From assembly GCA_002311915.1 (NCBI GenBank), contig DCAF01000008.1, positions 1-64,000 of the forward strand: a DNA stretch of 64,000 nucleotides, read 5' to 3'. The notes below the pieces were generated by a model. The model made no database searches. It saw only the letters and a program-made list of their open reading frames with translations, and was not told the origin of the DNA. The stretch comes from Sulfurovum sp. UBA1140 (GTDB lineage Bacteria; Campylobacterota; Campylobacteria; Campylobacterales; Sulfurovaceae). Position numbers and translations under genes: made by a program. This document shows positions 52,716 to 61,154 of this stretch, one piece after another (the stretch's first letter is position 1; each line of letters starts with the position of its first letter).

Positions 52716-53950
52716 TGTTTGACGAGATTCAATTTGAAAAGATAAATAGGTTGCCAAAATATATTTTTGCAGAGATTAATGATCTGAAAATGGGTGCAAG
52801 ACGCGAGGGTAAAGATATTATAGATTTTTCTATGGGGAATCCAGATGCCAGAACGCCTCAACCAATTATTGATAAATTGTGTGAAACAGCACAGCGTGAT
52901 AAAACACATGGGTACAGTGCAAGTAAAGGTATTTATAAATTACGGTTAGCCATGTGTAAGTGGTATAAGCGTAAATATAATGTGATGCTTGACCCCAATA
53001 CGGAAGTGGTTGCGACCATGGGAAGTAAAGAGGGGTATGTACACTTGGTTCAAGCCATCTCTAACCCAGGGGATGTGGCAATTGTTCCAGATCCTACCTA
53101 TCCTATTCATTCACAAGCTTTTATTTTAGCTGGAGCGAATGTTGAAAAGATGGAGCTTGAGTTTAATGAAGAGACTTTTGAACTGGATGAAGATGCGTTT
53201 ATTAATAATGTAAAACAGGCATTGAGCAACTCTCTGCCTCGTGCAAAATTTTTAATACTTAATTTTCCTCATAATCCAACAACGGTAACGGTAACACCTG
53301 ATTTTTATAAAAGAATTGTAGCTTTAGCAAAAGAGGAACGGTTCTATATTATCTCGGATATTGCTTATGCTGATATTACTTTTGAGGGGTATAAAACTCC
53401 GTCAATTTTAGAAGTAGATGGGGCTAAAGATGTGGCTGTTGAAGCGTATACTCTTTCCAAATCTTATAACATGGCAGGTTGGCGTGTTGGGTTTGTTGTG
53501 GGAAATAAAAAAATGATTGGTGCGTTACAGAGCATTAAATCATGGCTTGATTATGGAATGTTTACCCCCATTCAAGTAGCAGCAACCGTGGCACTTGATG
53601 AGCATGGATATGTACCTGATGAGCAGATTATTCCACGATATAAAAAACGACGGGATGTAATGCTTGAATCATTTGCCAATGCAGGTTGGAAAATGAGTAA
53701 ACCGAACGCTTCGATGTTTATTTGGGGTAAAATCCCTGAAAATTGTCGAGCCATGGGGAGTTTAGAGTTCTCTAAGAGATTGTTGGTTGAAGCCAGTGTA
53801 GCCGTAAGCCCAGGGATTGGCTTTGGTACGTATGGTGATCAATATGTGCGTATTGCATTGATTGAAAACGAGAACAGAATACGACAAGCAGCACGAAATA
53901 TTAAGAAGTTTTTAAAAACAGTTGACGCTGAAAATTTAAAGGATAAATAG
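52715..53950 (+). CDS. class I PLP aminotransferase (AlaC/LL-DAP aminotransferase-like)
   Basis: The start is ATG 52715, which overlaps the previous stop as TAATG; 411 residues. Motifs include IDFSMGNPDARTP, NFPHNPTT and the PLP lysine in YTLSKSYNMAGWRVGF. The family includes glutamate-pyruvate aminotransferase AlaC and enzymes annotated as LL-diaminopimelate aminotransferase; substrate is not certain. It is followed without a gap by hom, so a role in amino acid synthesis of the aspartate or alanine family fits. Confidence 0.85.
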   Translation: MFDEIQFEKINRLPKYIFAEINDLKMGARREGKDIIDFSMGNPDARTPQPIIDKLCETAQRDKTHGYSASKGIYKLRLAMCKWYKRKYNVMLDPNTEVVATMGSKEGYVHLVQAISNPGDVAIVPDPTYPIHSQAFILAGANVEKMELEFNEETFELDEDAFINNVKQALSNSLPRAKFLILNFPHNPTTVTVTPDFYKRIVALAKEERFYIISDIAYADITFEGYKTPSILEVDGAKDVAVEAYTLSKSYNMAGWRVGFVVGNKKMIGALQSIKSWLDYGMFTPIQVAATVALDEHGYVPDEQIIPRYKKRRDVMLESFANAGWKMSKPNASMFIWGKIPENCRAMGSLEFSKRLLVEASVAVSPGIGFGTYGDQYVRIALIENENRIRQAARNIKKFLKTVDAENLKDK

Positions 53951-55213
53951 ATGGTAAAAATAGGAATACTAGGAGTTGGAACCGTCGGGGCAAGTGTTGT
54001 AAATATTTTAGAGAGCAATGCCGATATAATCGAGGCACGAGCAGGTAAAAAAATTATTGTCAAATCTGGTGTGGTACAGAATCTCTCTAAAGATAGAGGG
54101 GTAACAATTAAACTCTCTGATAATCCTATGGATATTATTGATGACCCTGAAATAGACATTGTTGTTGAGCTTATGGGTGGGGTTGAAGAGCCTTATGCCT
54201 TGGTTAAAAAAGCACTCGAAAATGGTAAAGCTGTGGTGACGGCAAATAAAGCACTTTTGGCATATCATCGTTATGCACTCCAACAGATTGCAGGGGATAT
54301 TCCTTTGATGTATGAGGCAAGTACAGCAGGGGGAATTCCTGTTATTGGAGCGATGAAAAATGGTTTGACTGCAAATCATATAGAGTCGATTCAAGGAATC
54401 ATGAATGGTACAACCAATTATATGTTGACCAAAATGATAAATGAAGGGGCTAAATATGATGAGATTCTTAAAGAGGCTCAAGATTTAGGCTACGCAGAGG
54501 CTGACCCAACTTTTGATGTGGGTGGTTTTGATGCGTCGCATAAACTGCTTATTTTGGCAAGTATTGCGTATGGTATTGATGCCAAACCCGAAGATATTCT
54601 TATTGAAGGGATTGAAAATATTACCCAAACCGATGTGGCATTTGCCAAAGAGTTTGGTTATGAGATAAAACTGCTAGGAATTGCTAAAAAAGTGGGAGAG
54701 GGCGTTGAGCTTAGAGTCCATGCCACCATGATACCTGCAAGTAGTATGATTGCCAAGGTGGATGGTGTAATGAATGCTGTTTCCGTAGTGGGTGACCGAG
54801 TGGGTGAGACCATGTATTACGGAGCAGGAGCAGGTGGAGATGCCACAGCTTCAGCGGTGATTGCCGATATTATAGACATTGTTCGTGGAAATCATGGACC
54901 AATGTTGGGTTATAAAAAAGGGTTAAAGAGTCATCTAACACTTCTTCCAAAAGGGGAGATAACCACACACTACTATCTTCGATTAGAAGTAGATGATCGT
55001 TCAGGTGTGTTGGCTTCAATCACCAAAGAGCTTGAAAAATTTGACATTTCGATAGAGTCAATGTTGCAACAACCACACGCTACCGATACCCGTGTTAAAC
55101 TGCTCTTTACAACCCACGAGTGTCAAGAGGCTAAAATACAAGAGGCGATGGATGTATTAAAGGCTTTGGATTGTGTACATGGTGAGATTGCTATGATGAG
55201 GATTGAAAAGTAA
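53951..55213 (+). CDS. hom: homoserine dehydrogenase with ACT domain
   Basis: Reduces aspartate semialdehyde to homoserine for threonine and methionine. The 420-residue protein has the nucleotide site IGILGVGTVGASVV (about 3-16), the catalytic region YEASTAGGIPVIGAMKNGL, the Lys/Asp residues in EAQDLGYAEADPTFDVGG, and a C-terminal ACT domain (about 340-415, YYLRLEVDDRSGVLASIT) for threonine feedback. It begins directly after the aminotransferase stop. Confidence 0.95.
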   Translation: MVKIGILGVGTVGASVVNILESNADIIEARAGKKIIVKSGVVQNLSKDRGVTIKLSDNPMDIIDDPEIDIVVELMGGVEEPYALVKKALENGKAVVTANKALLAYHRYALQQIAGDIPLMYEASTAGGIPVIGAMKNGLTANHIESIQGIMNGTTNYMLTKMINEGAKYDEILKEAQDLGYAEADPTFDVGGFDASHKLLILASIAYGIDAKPEDILIEGIENITQTDVAFAKEFGYEIKLLGIAKKVGEGVELRVHATMIPASSMIAKVDGVMNAVSVVGDRVGETMYYGAGAGGDATASAVIADIIDIVRGNHGPMLGYKKGLKSHLTLLPKGEITTHYYLRLEVDDRSGVLASITKELEKFDISIESMLQQPHATDTRVKLLFTTHECQEAKIQEAMDVLKALDCVHGEIAMMRIEK

Positions 55214-55214
55214 A

Positions 55215-55239
55215 AAAAGAGGTAGAATATACCTCTTTT
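55215..55239. terminator. bidirectional terminator between hom and cobD-like gene
   Basis: AAAGAGGTA-GAATA-TACCTCTTT, a nine-pair stem with A and T tracts on its sides, so it works in both directions for these convergent genes. Confidence 0.8.
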
Positions 55240-55244
55240 ATTCA

Positions 55245-56258
55245 TTAAAGATTATCTTTTAATGCCTCTTCTAAAACCTTTAAAGCCTTTTTACTCTTTA
55301 CAGCAATTCTAACATACTGCTCATCTAAAAAATCAAAATTAGAGCAGTCTCTTATCATTATTTTATAGGGGATTAAAAGCTCTTGAAACTCTTTTGCTGT
55401 TAGATTATTGAGTTGAACTAAAATATAATTGGCAGAAGAGGGAAAGAGCGTTTTAATATGTTTTGACGCTTTAAGCATATCGACCAGATAGGCTCTATTT
55501 TGCTGGTTAATCTCTTTAGATATTTTTGGAAACTTTTGGTCTTTTAAAACGGCTTGAAGATAGTGGCTGTCAAAATCTGAAATTTTCCACAAAGGTTCTT
55601 GCTTTTTTAATCTTTTAATATTGTTTGAGTTTGAAAGAATGGTTCCCACGCGAATTCCTGCCGAGCTGTAAAACTTGGTCATTGACTTTAAAATATAGAG
55701 TTTATCGTACTGATTTATATATTGAATCGCCGATTGAAAATTGGTAAAATCCAAAAAAGACTCATCAATCAAAATGGTACACTTCTGCTCTATCCAGCGT
55801 TGTATCAGTTTTTCTATATTATAAAATTTACCATCAGGAGTTGAAGGGTTTACAAAAATAACCAGTGAGTTTGTGGGTACTTTTTGCTCTAATTTTCCAA
55901 ATCTATTAATGGTGGTTGTTCTGTAATTAAAAAGTTCAGAGGCTTTTTTGTATTCTAAATAAGCAGGTGAATAGATTACCGATGTTTGCAGATTGAAAAA
56001 TCTAAAGAGCGAAAAGATAGCCGAACTTCCCCCATTAAATAGCTCAATTTGATTGGTATTTACCCCATAGAGTGTGGCAATAGAGCTGTATAGTTTGTCA
56101 TAATTAGGGTAGTTGGATATGTTTAAATGGTTAAAGTCTATATTGGTTTTAGGTTGAATAAAATTGATATTAGAAGAGAGGTCAATTACCTCTTCTACGG
56201 GGCATTTTATACGAGAGGCAAATTGTAAAATATCCCCACCATGTTGAAATTGGGTCAT
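55245..56258 (-). CDS. cobD: threonine-phosphate decarboxylase (CobD-like)
   Basis: PLP enzyme making (R)-1-amino-2-propanol phosphate for the cobalamin nucleotide loop. The 337-residue protein begins QFQHGGDILQFA as CobD does, then SSNINFIQPK, a site reading FVNPSTPDGKFY in place of the usual NPNNPTG, and the PLP lysine in LKSMTKFYSSAGIRVG. It is related to HisC, but the HGGD start and cob neighbours favour CobD. Some relatives act on serine phosphate; substrate is not certain. Overlaps cobU by four bases. Confidence 0.8.
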   Translation of the reverse strand: MTQFQHGGDILQFASRIKCPVEEVIDLSSNINFIQPKTNIDFNHLNISNYPNYDKLYSSIATLYGVNTNQIELFNGGSSAIFSLFRFFNLQTSVIYSPAYLEYKKASELFNYRTTTINRFGKLEQKVPTNSLVIFVNPSTPDGKFYNIEKLIQRWIEQKCTILIDESFLDFTNFQSAIQYINQYDKLYILKSMTKFYSSAGIRVGTILSNSNNIKRLKKQEPLWKISDFDSHYLQAVLKDQKFPKISKEINQQNRAYLVDMLKASKHIKTLFPSSANYILVQLNNLTAKEFQELLIPYKIMIRDCSNFDFLDEQYVRIAVKSKKALKVLEEALKDNL

Positions 56259-56749
56259 TTTAATTGACTATTTAATCCCAATTTTACTTCATAAACTTCG
56301 TCACATATTTTGGCTAAATATTGCCCAATAATCCCTGTTAAATCTACAAATTTACGACTTTTGGCATCTATTGGAATAACTCCTGAACCAACATTGTTGA
56401 GTACAAAAACAGTATGAGCATCTATTTGGGCTAAAGTATCCAGTTGTATTAAAAGTTCCTCTTCACTTTTATCAAGATTGTTGAGTATCCACATCGAGAT
56501 ACAGTCAACCAAATAGGTCTGATTGGGCTTAATAACTTTAGATAAATCAGATGGCTCTTCAATGGTAATAAACTTTTTTTGGCGTTGTGACTGATGCTTG
56601 TTTATTCGTTTTTCCATCTCACCATCTCCATAGCTATTGTTGTAGGTGGCGATATAGTAGGGCTTATTCTCTGTTGATAATTGTAAAGCTTTCTCTTCTG
56701 CCAATCGACTTTTACCCGATTTTTGTCCTCCATAATATAGAATTTTCAT
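56255..56749 (-). CDS. cobU: adenosylcobinamide kinase / phosphate guanylyltransferase
   Basis: The 164-residue P-loop protein has GGQKSGKSRLAEEKA (about 7-21) and the CobU marks DCISMWILNNL and NNVGSGVIPIDAKSRKFVDL. It phosphorylates adenosylcobinamide and then transfers GMP. The family normally uses a His for GMP attachment; here it may be in the KHQSQR stretch. It starts immediately before cobT ends, consistent with one transcript. Confidence 0.92.
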   Translation of the reverse strand: MKILYYGGQKSGKSRLAEEKALQLSTENKPYYIATYNNSYGDGEMEKRINKHQSQRQKKFITIEEPSDLSKVIKPNQTYLVDCISMWILNNLDKSEEELLIQLDTLAQIDAHTVFVLNNVGSGVIPIDAKSRKFVDLTGIIGQYLAKICDEVYEVKLGLNSQLK

Positions 56750-57808
56750 CTATCTTAAAAATTCTTCAACTTGTGCGGTAATCTCTTTTTGGTTTAATCC
56801 ATTTAAAAATCCATACATCAATGCCCCACCAGCACCCACACCCTCTTTGGCTTCTCCTTCGTCGTAGAGTTTTAGGGCAGGGTGTTGGGTTAAAGAGAAA
56901 TCAAAATCAGCGTAGTAAGCATTAATAGGAAAAGACAACATCGCTAAGAGTGCTTTGATATTGCTCTGCTCATCAACGGCAACCCACTTGGTGGTACATA
57001 GTGCCAAGTTCGAGGTCTCTATCTCCCCACCCATATACTCTAAAATAGAATTAATAATCAGCAGTACCCCTGCCATCTGTGTGCCACCTGCCAACACCAC
57101 TTTAATACGATTGTTTAGTCCCAAGATAAATCCTGCATTAAAAATAAGCATATTGTCCGAGACCGAACCTAAAATATCAAATAGGTCGTTTTTATCTATA
57201 ATGTTTTTGAGTGCCAAGTTGATGGTTTTTTCTCGTATACTATTAGGAACCTCTTTGAAGCTACTGCTAAAATACTCTTTGGCATCATACCCCAAAGCCA
57301 AAGCTGTAGCCGTAGCCGTGGTGGTTCCACTAGGAACCGACTCTCCTAAAATAATATAATCACTCTGGCACTCATAGCTCTGCCCAAAGGTAACCCCTTT
57401 TTGAAAAAGAGTCTCGGCATCAATATTGGCTCCCGTATCAATGGAGTCACTAGAATTTATATCAAAGGTGTGCTGTTTAAAGTAGCTTATTTGGGGGGTG
57501 ATTTCAATACCTAAATTGAGTAGTTCTACAGCATGGTAAGGTTTTAAAAGGTGTACGGCTCGGGTAATAAGAGCAGGGGTCGGAACCCCTTTGGGCGTTT
57601 TAGCAATACCCTCTAGGCTTCGTACCTCTCCTGTACAGACAAACTCACTATCAAGCGTGGGTGTTAAGTGAATCATATTGGGGATTCCTGCTTGGGTTAT
57701 CCCCTTAATATTGGTTGTTTTGGTATTGCTTAAAGCCAACATAAAAGTAGCTCTTTTACCCCGTAGTGACTCTATAAAATCAATGTTTCCTGTTAATATT
57801 TTTATCAT
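56750..57808 (-). CDS. cobT: nicotinate-nucleotide:DMB phosphoribosyltransferase (CobT family)
   Basis: The 352-residue protein matches the longer CobT subfamily seen in archaea, cyanobacteria and Campylobacterota. Marks are GESVPSGTTTATATALALG (the nucleotide loop) and VVLAGGTQMAGVLLI, with the end KEGVGAGGALMYGFLNG. It activates the lower-ligand base as alpha-ribazole phosphate. The start is preceded by a possible TATACT -10 at 57834-57829. No cobS or cobC is within view. Confidence 0.85.
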   Translation of the reverse strand: MIKILTGNIDFIESLRGKRATFMLALSNTKTTNIKGITQAGIPNMIHLTPTLDSEFVCTGEVRSLEGIAKTPKGVPTPALITRAVHLLKPYHAVELLNLGIEITPQISYFKQHTFDINSSDSIDTGANIDAETLFQKGVTFGQSYECQSDYIILGESVPSGTTTATATALALGYDAKEYFSSSFKEVPNSIREKTINLALKNIIDKNDLFDILGSVSDNMLIFNAGFILGLNNRIKVVLAGGTQMAGVLLIINSILEYMGGEIETSNLALCTTKWVAVDEQSNIKALLAMLSFPINAYYADFDFSLTQHPALKLYDEGEAKEGVGAGGALMYGFLNGLNQKEITAQVEEFLR

Positions 57809-57828
57809 AATAGTCTTTTTTAGTGCGT

Positions 57829-57834
57829 AGTATA
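57829..57834 (-). promoter_or_regulatory. possible cobT -10 box
   Basis: TATACT on the minus strand 21 bases before the cobT start. Confidence 0.35.
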
Positions 57835-57916
57835 GTAGAGTGCATCTAATAGGTTGCTTATTAAAAGTCCCACCACTCCTTTAGTATTTTTAATTTTAAT
57901 TTCTCAAAGAAATTTA

Positions 57917-58705
57917 TTATAATAATTTGTCCAATCTGTCAAGTAGTTCTTGGTAGTTTTTATGGTTTAAATACCGAGTTGTGGCGTAGTATAGTAGGGC
58001 ATATCGAATATATTCATTAAACGCTTTTAGCTCCATGGAGCTACCATAACTTTTTAGTAGACTCATTACTTTTTGGGGGTTTAGCATCTTTTTGTTATAG
58101 CACCAACTGATGGCAACCACGGCGAGTTCAAAATGAAAATCACCACTACAGGCATCGGTAAAATCATATACTCCCGATAATTTTCCATTTTTAAACTTGG
58201 CATTGTCTACAAAGAGGTCACCGTGAATAATTCCCTCTTCTTTAAGTTCAATGTTTAAGTTCTGAAAATACTCTTGGAATATTCTTTGTTGGGTTAACTC
58301 TATCAGTTTGCCCAAGCGTTTGGTGGTAAAAAGATTTTTGTTTGATGAGGTGAGTTGTTTACTCTTTTGATGAAACAGTTTTAAAAAAACTCCTATCTGT
58401 TCAATCTCGTGAGTGGAAGGGTTTTCTAGGCTTTTACCCTCTATTTGGGTGGTAATGACAACTTGATGATTTTTGATTTTAAAATGTTCAATCACTTTAG
58501 GAATGCTTAATGGTTCAAGTTGATTTAAAAGCACTATCTCTTGCTCTACGGTCTCTGTTGAGACATCCTCTTCAAAGAGTTTCAGAATATATTGGTCATC
58601 TAAAAGATAGACCGAAGCCATTACTCCATCGGTGGTAGAAAGAAGTTGATGGTGTTGGTAGTGGGGTGGTAGTTGTTCATGGCGAATGGCAGTTTTAATG
58701 CCCAT
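57917..58705 (-). CDS. APH-fold small-molecule kinase (homoserine kinase-like)
   Basis: The 262-residue protein has the kinase-like fold of aminoglycoside, choline and type II homoserine kinases: the Lys in YILKLFEED, catalytic loop GIIHGDLFVDNAKF (HxDxxxxN) and metal Asp in SGVYDFTDACSGD, with helices at the C-terminus. It lies between cobT and the B12 transporter genes, so a kinase for threonine supplying the CobD-like enzyme is a reasonable guess, since that step has no PduX here. Homoserine kinase remains possible. Confidence 0.7.
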   Translation of the reverse strand: MGIKTAIRHEQLPPHYQHHQLLSTTDGVMASVYLLDDQYILKLFEEDVSTETVEQEIVLLNQLEPLSIPKVIEHFKIKNHQVVITTQIEGKSLENPSTHEIEQIGVFLKLFHQKSKQLTSSNKNLFTTKRLGKLIELTQQRIFQEYFQNLNIELKEEGIIHGDLFVDNAKFKNGKLSGVYDFTDACSGDFHFELAVVAISWCYNKKMLNPQKVMSLLKSYGSSMELKAFNEYIRYALLYYATTRYLNHKNYQELLDRLDKLL

Positions 58706-58714
58706 GGTTAATCC

Positions 58715-59656
58715 TTAAGTTTTTTGACGAATAAGCAGGTAGACAAAAAATGGTCCACCTAGAAATGAGGTAATGACCCCAATGGGAATATCGGAACTGG
58801 TTCCTAAATTTCTTGCAATTAAATCACAAAGTACCAAGAAAACTCCTGAATAAAAAAAGGTTGGAATCAGCAGTCTATCGGCACTCTGTTGATAGATATT
58901 TTTTATAATATGGGGGATAATTAACCCCACAAATCCAATGGGTCCTGTTAGGCTAACGGCGATACCCACAGCGATAGAGACGGCTATAAGTAGAACGGTA
59001 TTGACCCTTTTAACCTCGATGCCTTTTAAAAAAGCATTATCATAAGAGGTTAGCAGAAGTCTGATGGCATCTTTATAGTAGATAGCTAGAAGAAGCAGTA
59101 AAATACTAGAGAGTATCAGGGGAAAGGTATCCCCAAACCCCACCACATCAAGCGAACCCATGGTAAAGCGTATTATCTCATAACTTTGTGACTCATCACT
59201 CAGATAAAATAGCACCATTAGTGAAGCTGAATAAAAAAATGAGAGGGCGATTCCAACCAATAGCAGTGAGTTTGTCTCATAGCCACTCAGTCGTGAAGTA
59301 ATGGAAAATAGCGTTATTACGGTCATCATGGCTCCTAAAAAACCAAAGAGAGCGACCATTGAAGTTAATCCAAAAACAATGGCAAATGCCGTTCCAAGGG
59401 TGGCTCCACTGGCAACTCCTAAGGTAAAAGGGGTACTCATGGGGTTACGAAAGAGCGATTGAAAAAGCAGTCCACTCAATCCCAATAAAGCCCCTGTAAA
59501 AAAAGCTACCACAATACGGGGCAGTCGAATCTTCCAAAAGATGGTATGTTCCATGCTGTTGGGGATGTTAATTTGGCTTATCTCTATGGGTATTTGTCCT
59601 AAAAAGGGGGCAATGAGTATGATAGCAATCGAGAGTAGGGGGAAGAGGTATCTCAT
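58715..59656 (-). CDS. btuC: cobalamin/iron ABC transporter permease (FecCD family)
   Basis: The 313-residue protein has about nine or ten membrane helices and the FecCD marks LRLPRIVVAFFTGALLGLSG, TPFTLGVASGA and GPIGFVGLIIPH, the last being the ATPase contact loop. Cargo is taken as B12 or cobinamide from its neighbours; the family also carries siderophores. It overlaps the ATPase gene by four bases. Confidence 0.85.
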   Translation of the reverse strand: MRYLFPLLSIAIILIAPFLGQIPIEISQINIPNSMEHTIFWKIRLPRIVVAFFTGALLGLSGLLFQSLFRNPMSTPFTLGVASGATLGTAFAIVFGLTSMVALFGFLGAMMTVITLFSITSRLSGYETNSLLLVGIALSFFYSASLMVLFYLSDESQSYEIIRFTMGSLDVVGFGDTFPLILSSILLLLLAIYYKDAIRLLLTSYDNAFLKGIEVKRVNTVLLIAVSIAVGIAVSLTGPIGFVGLIIPHIIKNIYQQSADRLLIPTFFYSGVFLVLCDLIARNLGTSSDIPIGVITSFLGGPFFVYLLIRQKT

Positions 59657-60348
59657 AGGTTTACCACAAAATGGTTATCTATCTTTTTAAGACTAGAGCC
59701 AAAAAACTGCTTTAGATTCTCTGTTTCAAAAAACGCTTTGTTGGTTCCATCAAAATGGATTGCTCCCTCTTTCATATAAATAATACGATACCCCAATCGG
59801 TAAGCCAAGGTTAAATCATGCGTAATGATAATACGACTCTTTATGCTGTCTGATTTAAGTAGCTTATAGACTTGAATGGTTCTATTGGGGTCAAGGTTGG
59901 CAGTAGGTTCATCATAAATGGTAATATTGGCTCCATGCAGTAGCGAAGATACCAACAACACGCGTTGCTGTTCACCTGAACTGAGTGTTTTACAGGAGTG
60001 GTTGGTTAATGCTTTTAAATCTAACGTTTTGATAGCTTCATCAACACTTATCGTCGCATAGAGTCTGCTCAACTCTAAATAGGCTTTTACCGTAATATAG
60101 GCATCAAATATCTCTAGTTTGGGGGGGATATAGTTTATCTGTTTAGAACGCTCTTTGGCAGAGAGGGTGTGAAGCTTTTGATTATTGATGGTTACATCGG
60201 TTGAAGGGGTAATCCCACACAGCAGTTTGGCTAATGTAGATTTTCCTGCTCCATTAGAGCCTAGAATGATGAGGTTTTCATCTTTTTCTAGGGTTAGGGT
60301 GATGTTGGTTAGGATGTTGTTTGAGTAGTTATTGATGCTTGAATTCAT
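59653..60348 (-). CDS. btuD: cobalamin/iron ABC transporter ATPase
   Basis: The 231-residue ATPase has Walker A LGSNGAGKST (about 33-42), Q-loop area YIPPKLEIF, signature LSSGEQQRVLL, Walker B ITIYDEPTANLDP and the switch His in IITHDLT. The N-terminus is short, lacking the usual first strand residues, and its gene overlaps btuF by 20 bases; an alternative start is not obvious. Works with the BtuC-like permease. Confidence 0.85.
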   Translation of the reverse strand: MNSSINNYSNNILTNITLTLEKDENLIILGSNGAGKSTLAKLLCGITPSTDVTINNQKLHTLSAKERSKQINYIPPKLEIFDAYITVKAYLELSRLYATISVDEAIKTLDLKALTNHSCKTLSSGEQQRVLLVSSLLHGANITIYDEPTANLDPNRTIQVYKLLKSDSIKSRIIITHDLTLAYRLGYRIIYMKEGAIHFDGTNKAFFETENLKQFFGSSLKKIDNHFVVNL

Positions 60349-61153
60349 TAAGTATCTTTCTAAAATCCCTCAAAAACAGCACCAATCTATCGCTAGGAAC
60401 TCCTGCATAGTGTTTGTCAATCATATAAATGGCACCATTTTTACTGGCACTAATGGGCAGTGATTTCCATGGTTTTAGTAGCTCTTGTTTTGTTAGCCCT
60501 TTGTCTTCTCGAAAGGGTGCTAATAGAATGACCATATCGGGGTTGGTGGCAATAATATTTTCCATGTTTAATATCGGTTGCCCTTTTCGTTGTGATGTTA
60601 AAGCATTTTGATTGCCACTGGCTTTAATGATGTCATCAAAGTAGAGGTTTTGACCTGCTACAAATATCTGTTTGTTTAATGAGGTGTTGTGTCCTATGAC
60701 CATGAGTATTTTTCTGTTTTTAACAATACCTTTGAGTAATGTTAGATTTGAATCAATACTTTTTACAATGGTGGTGGCTTGGTTGGGTCGGTTAATCACC
60801 TTGCCAATGGTCTCAATAGAGGCTCTGATGTTTTCAAGGGTATCTATTTTAATCATTTGGGTTTTGATATGAAGCTTTTGTAGTTGTTTAGAGAGTTTGT
60901 AGCTACTCTCTTGCAGTATAACAAGGGTAGGTTTTAGAGCCAATATTTTCTCTAGGTTGGGAGAGAAATAGCCCCCAACTTTAGGAATAGATTGAGCCTC
61001 TTTGGGGTATTGACAATACTCTGTATTTCCTACTATTTTATCACCCGAACCCAGTGCAAAGATAATCTCATTAATCGAGGGGCTAAGGGCAATAATACGT
61101 TCTTCAGCCCAAAGCGCATGAAAAGAGAGCATTATAAAGAGTAAAAATTTCAT
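60329..61153 (-). CDS. btuF: periplasmic substrate-binding protein of B12 transporter
   Basis: The 274-residue protein has a signal peptide (LFIMLSFHALWAEE) and the type III binding fold with a long central helix: RIIALSPSINEIIFALG at the start, VGNTEYCQYP, VGGYFSPNLEKILALKPTLV, and a C-terminal VPSDRLVLFLRD. This is the BtuF pattern. It starts two bases before btuB ends. Confidence 0.87.
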   Translation of the reverse strand: MKFLLFIMLSFHALWAEERIIALSPSINEIIFALGSGDKIVGNTEYCQYPKEAQSIPKVGGYFSPNLEKILALKPTLVILQESSYKLSKQLQKLHIKTQMIKIDTLENIRASIETIGKVINRPNQATTIVKSIDSNLTLLKGIVKNRKILMVIGHNTSLNKQIFVAGQNLYFDDIIKASGNQNALTSQRKGQPILNMENIIATNPDMVILLAPFREDKGLTKQELLKPWKSLPISASKNGAIYMIDKHYAGVPSDRLVLFLRDFRKILNEFKHQ

Positions 61154-61154
61154 T

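Noticed and set aside
54008..54481. 157-residue minus-strand ORF inside hom
   Set aside because: Antisense shadow of homoserine dehydrogenase with no start signal.
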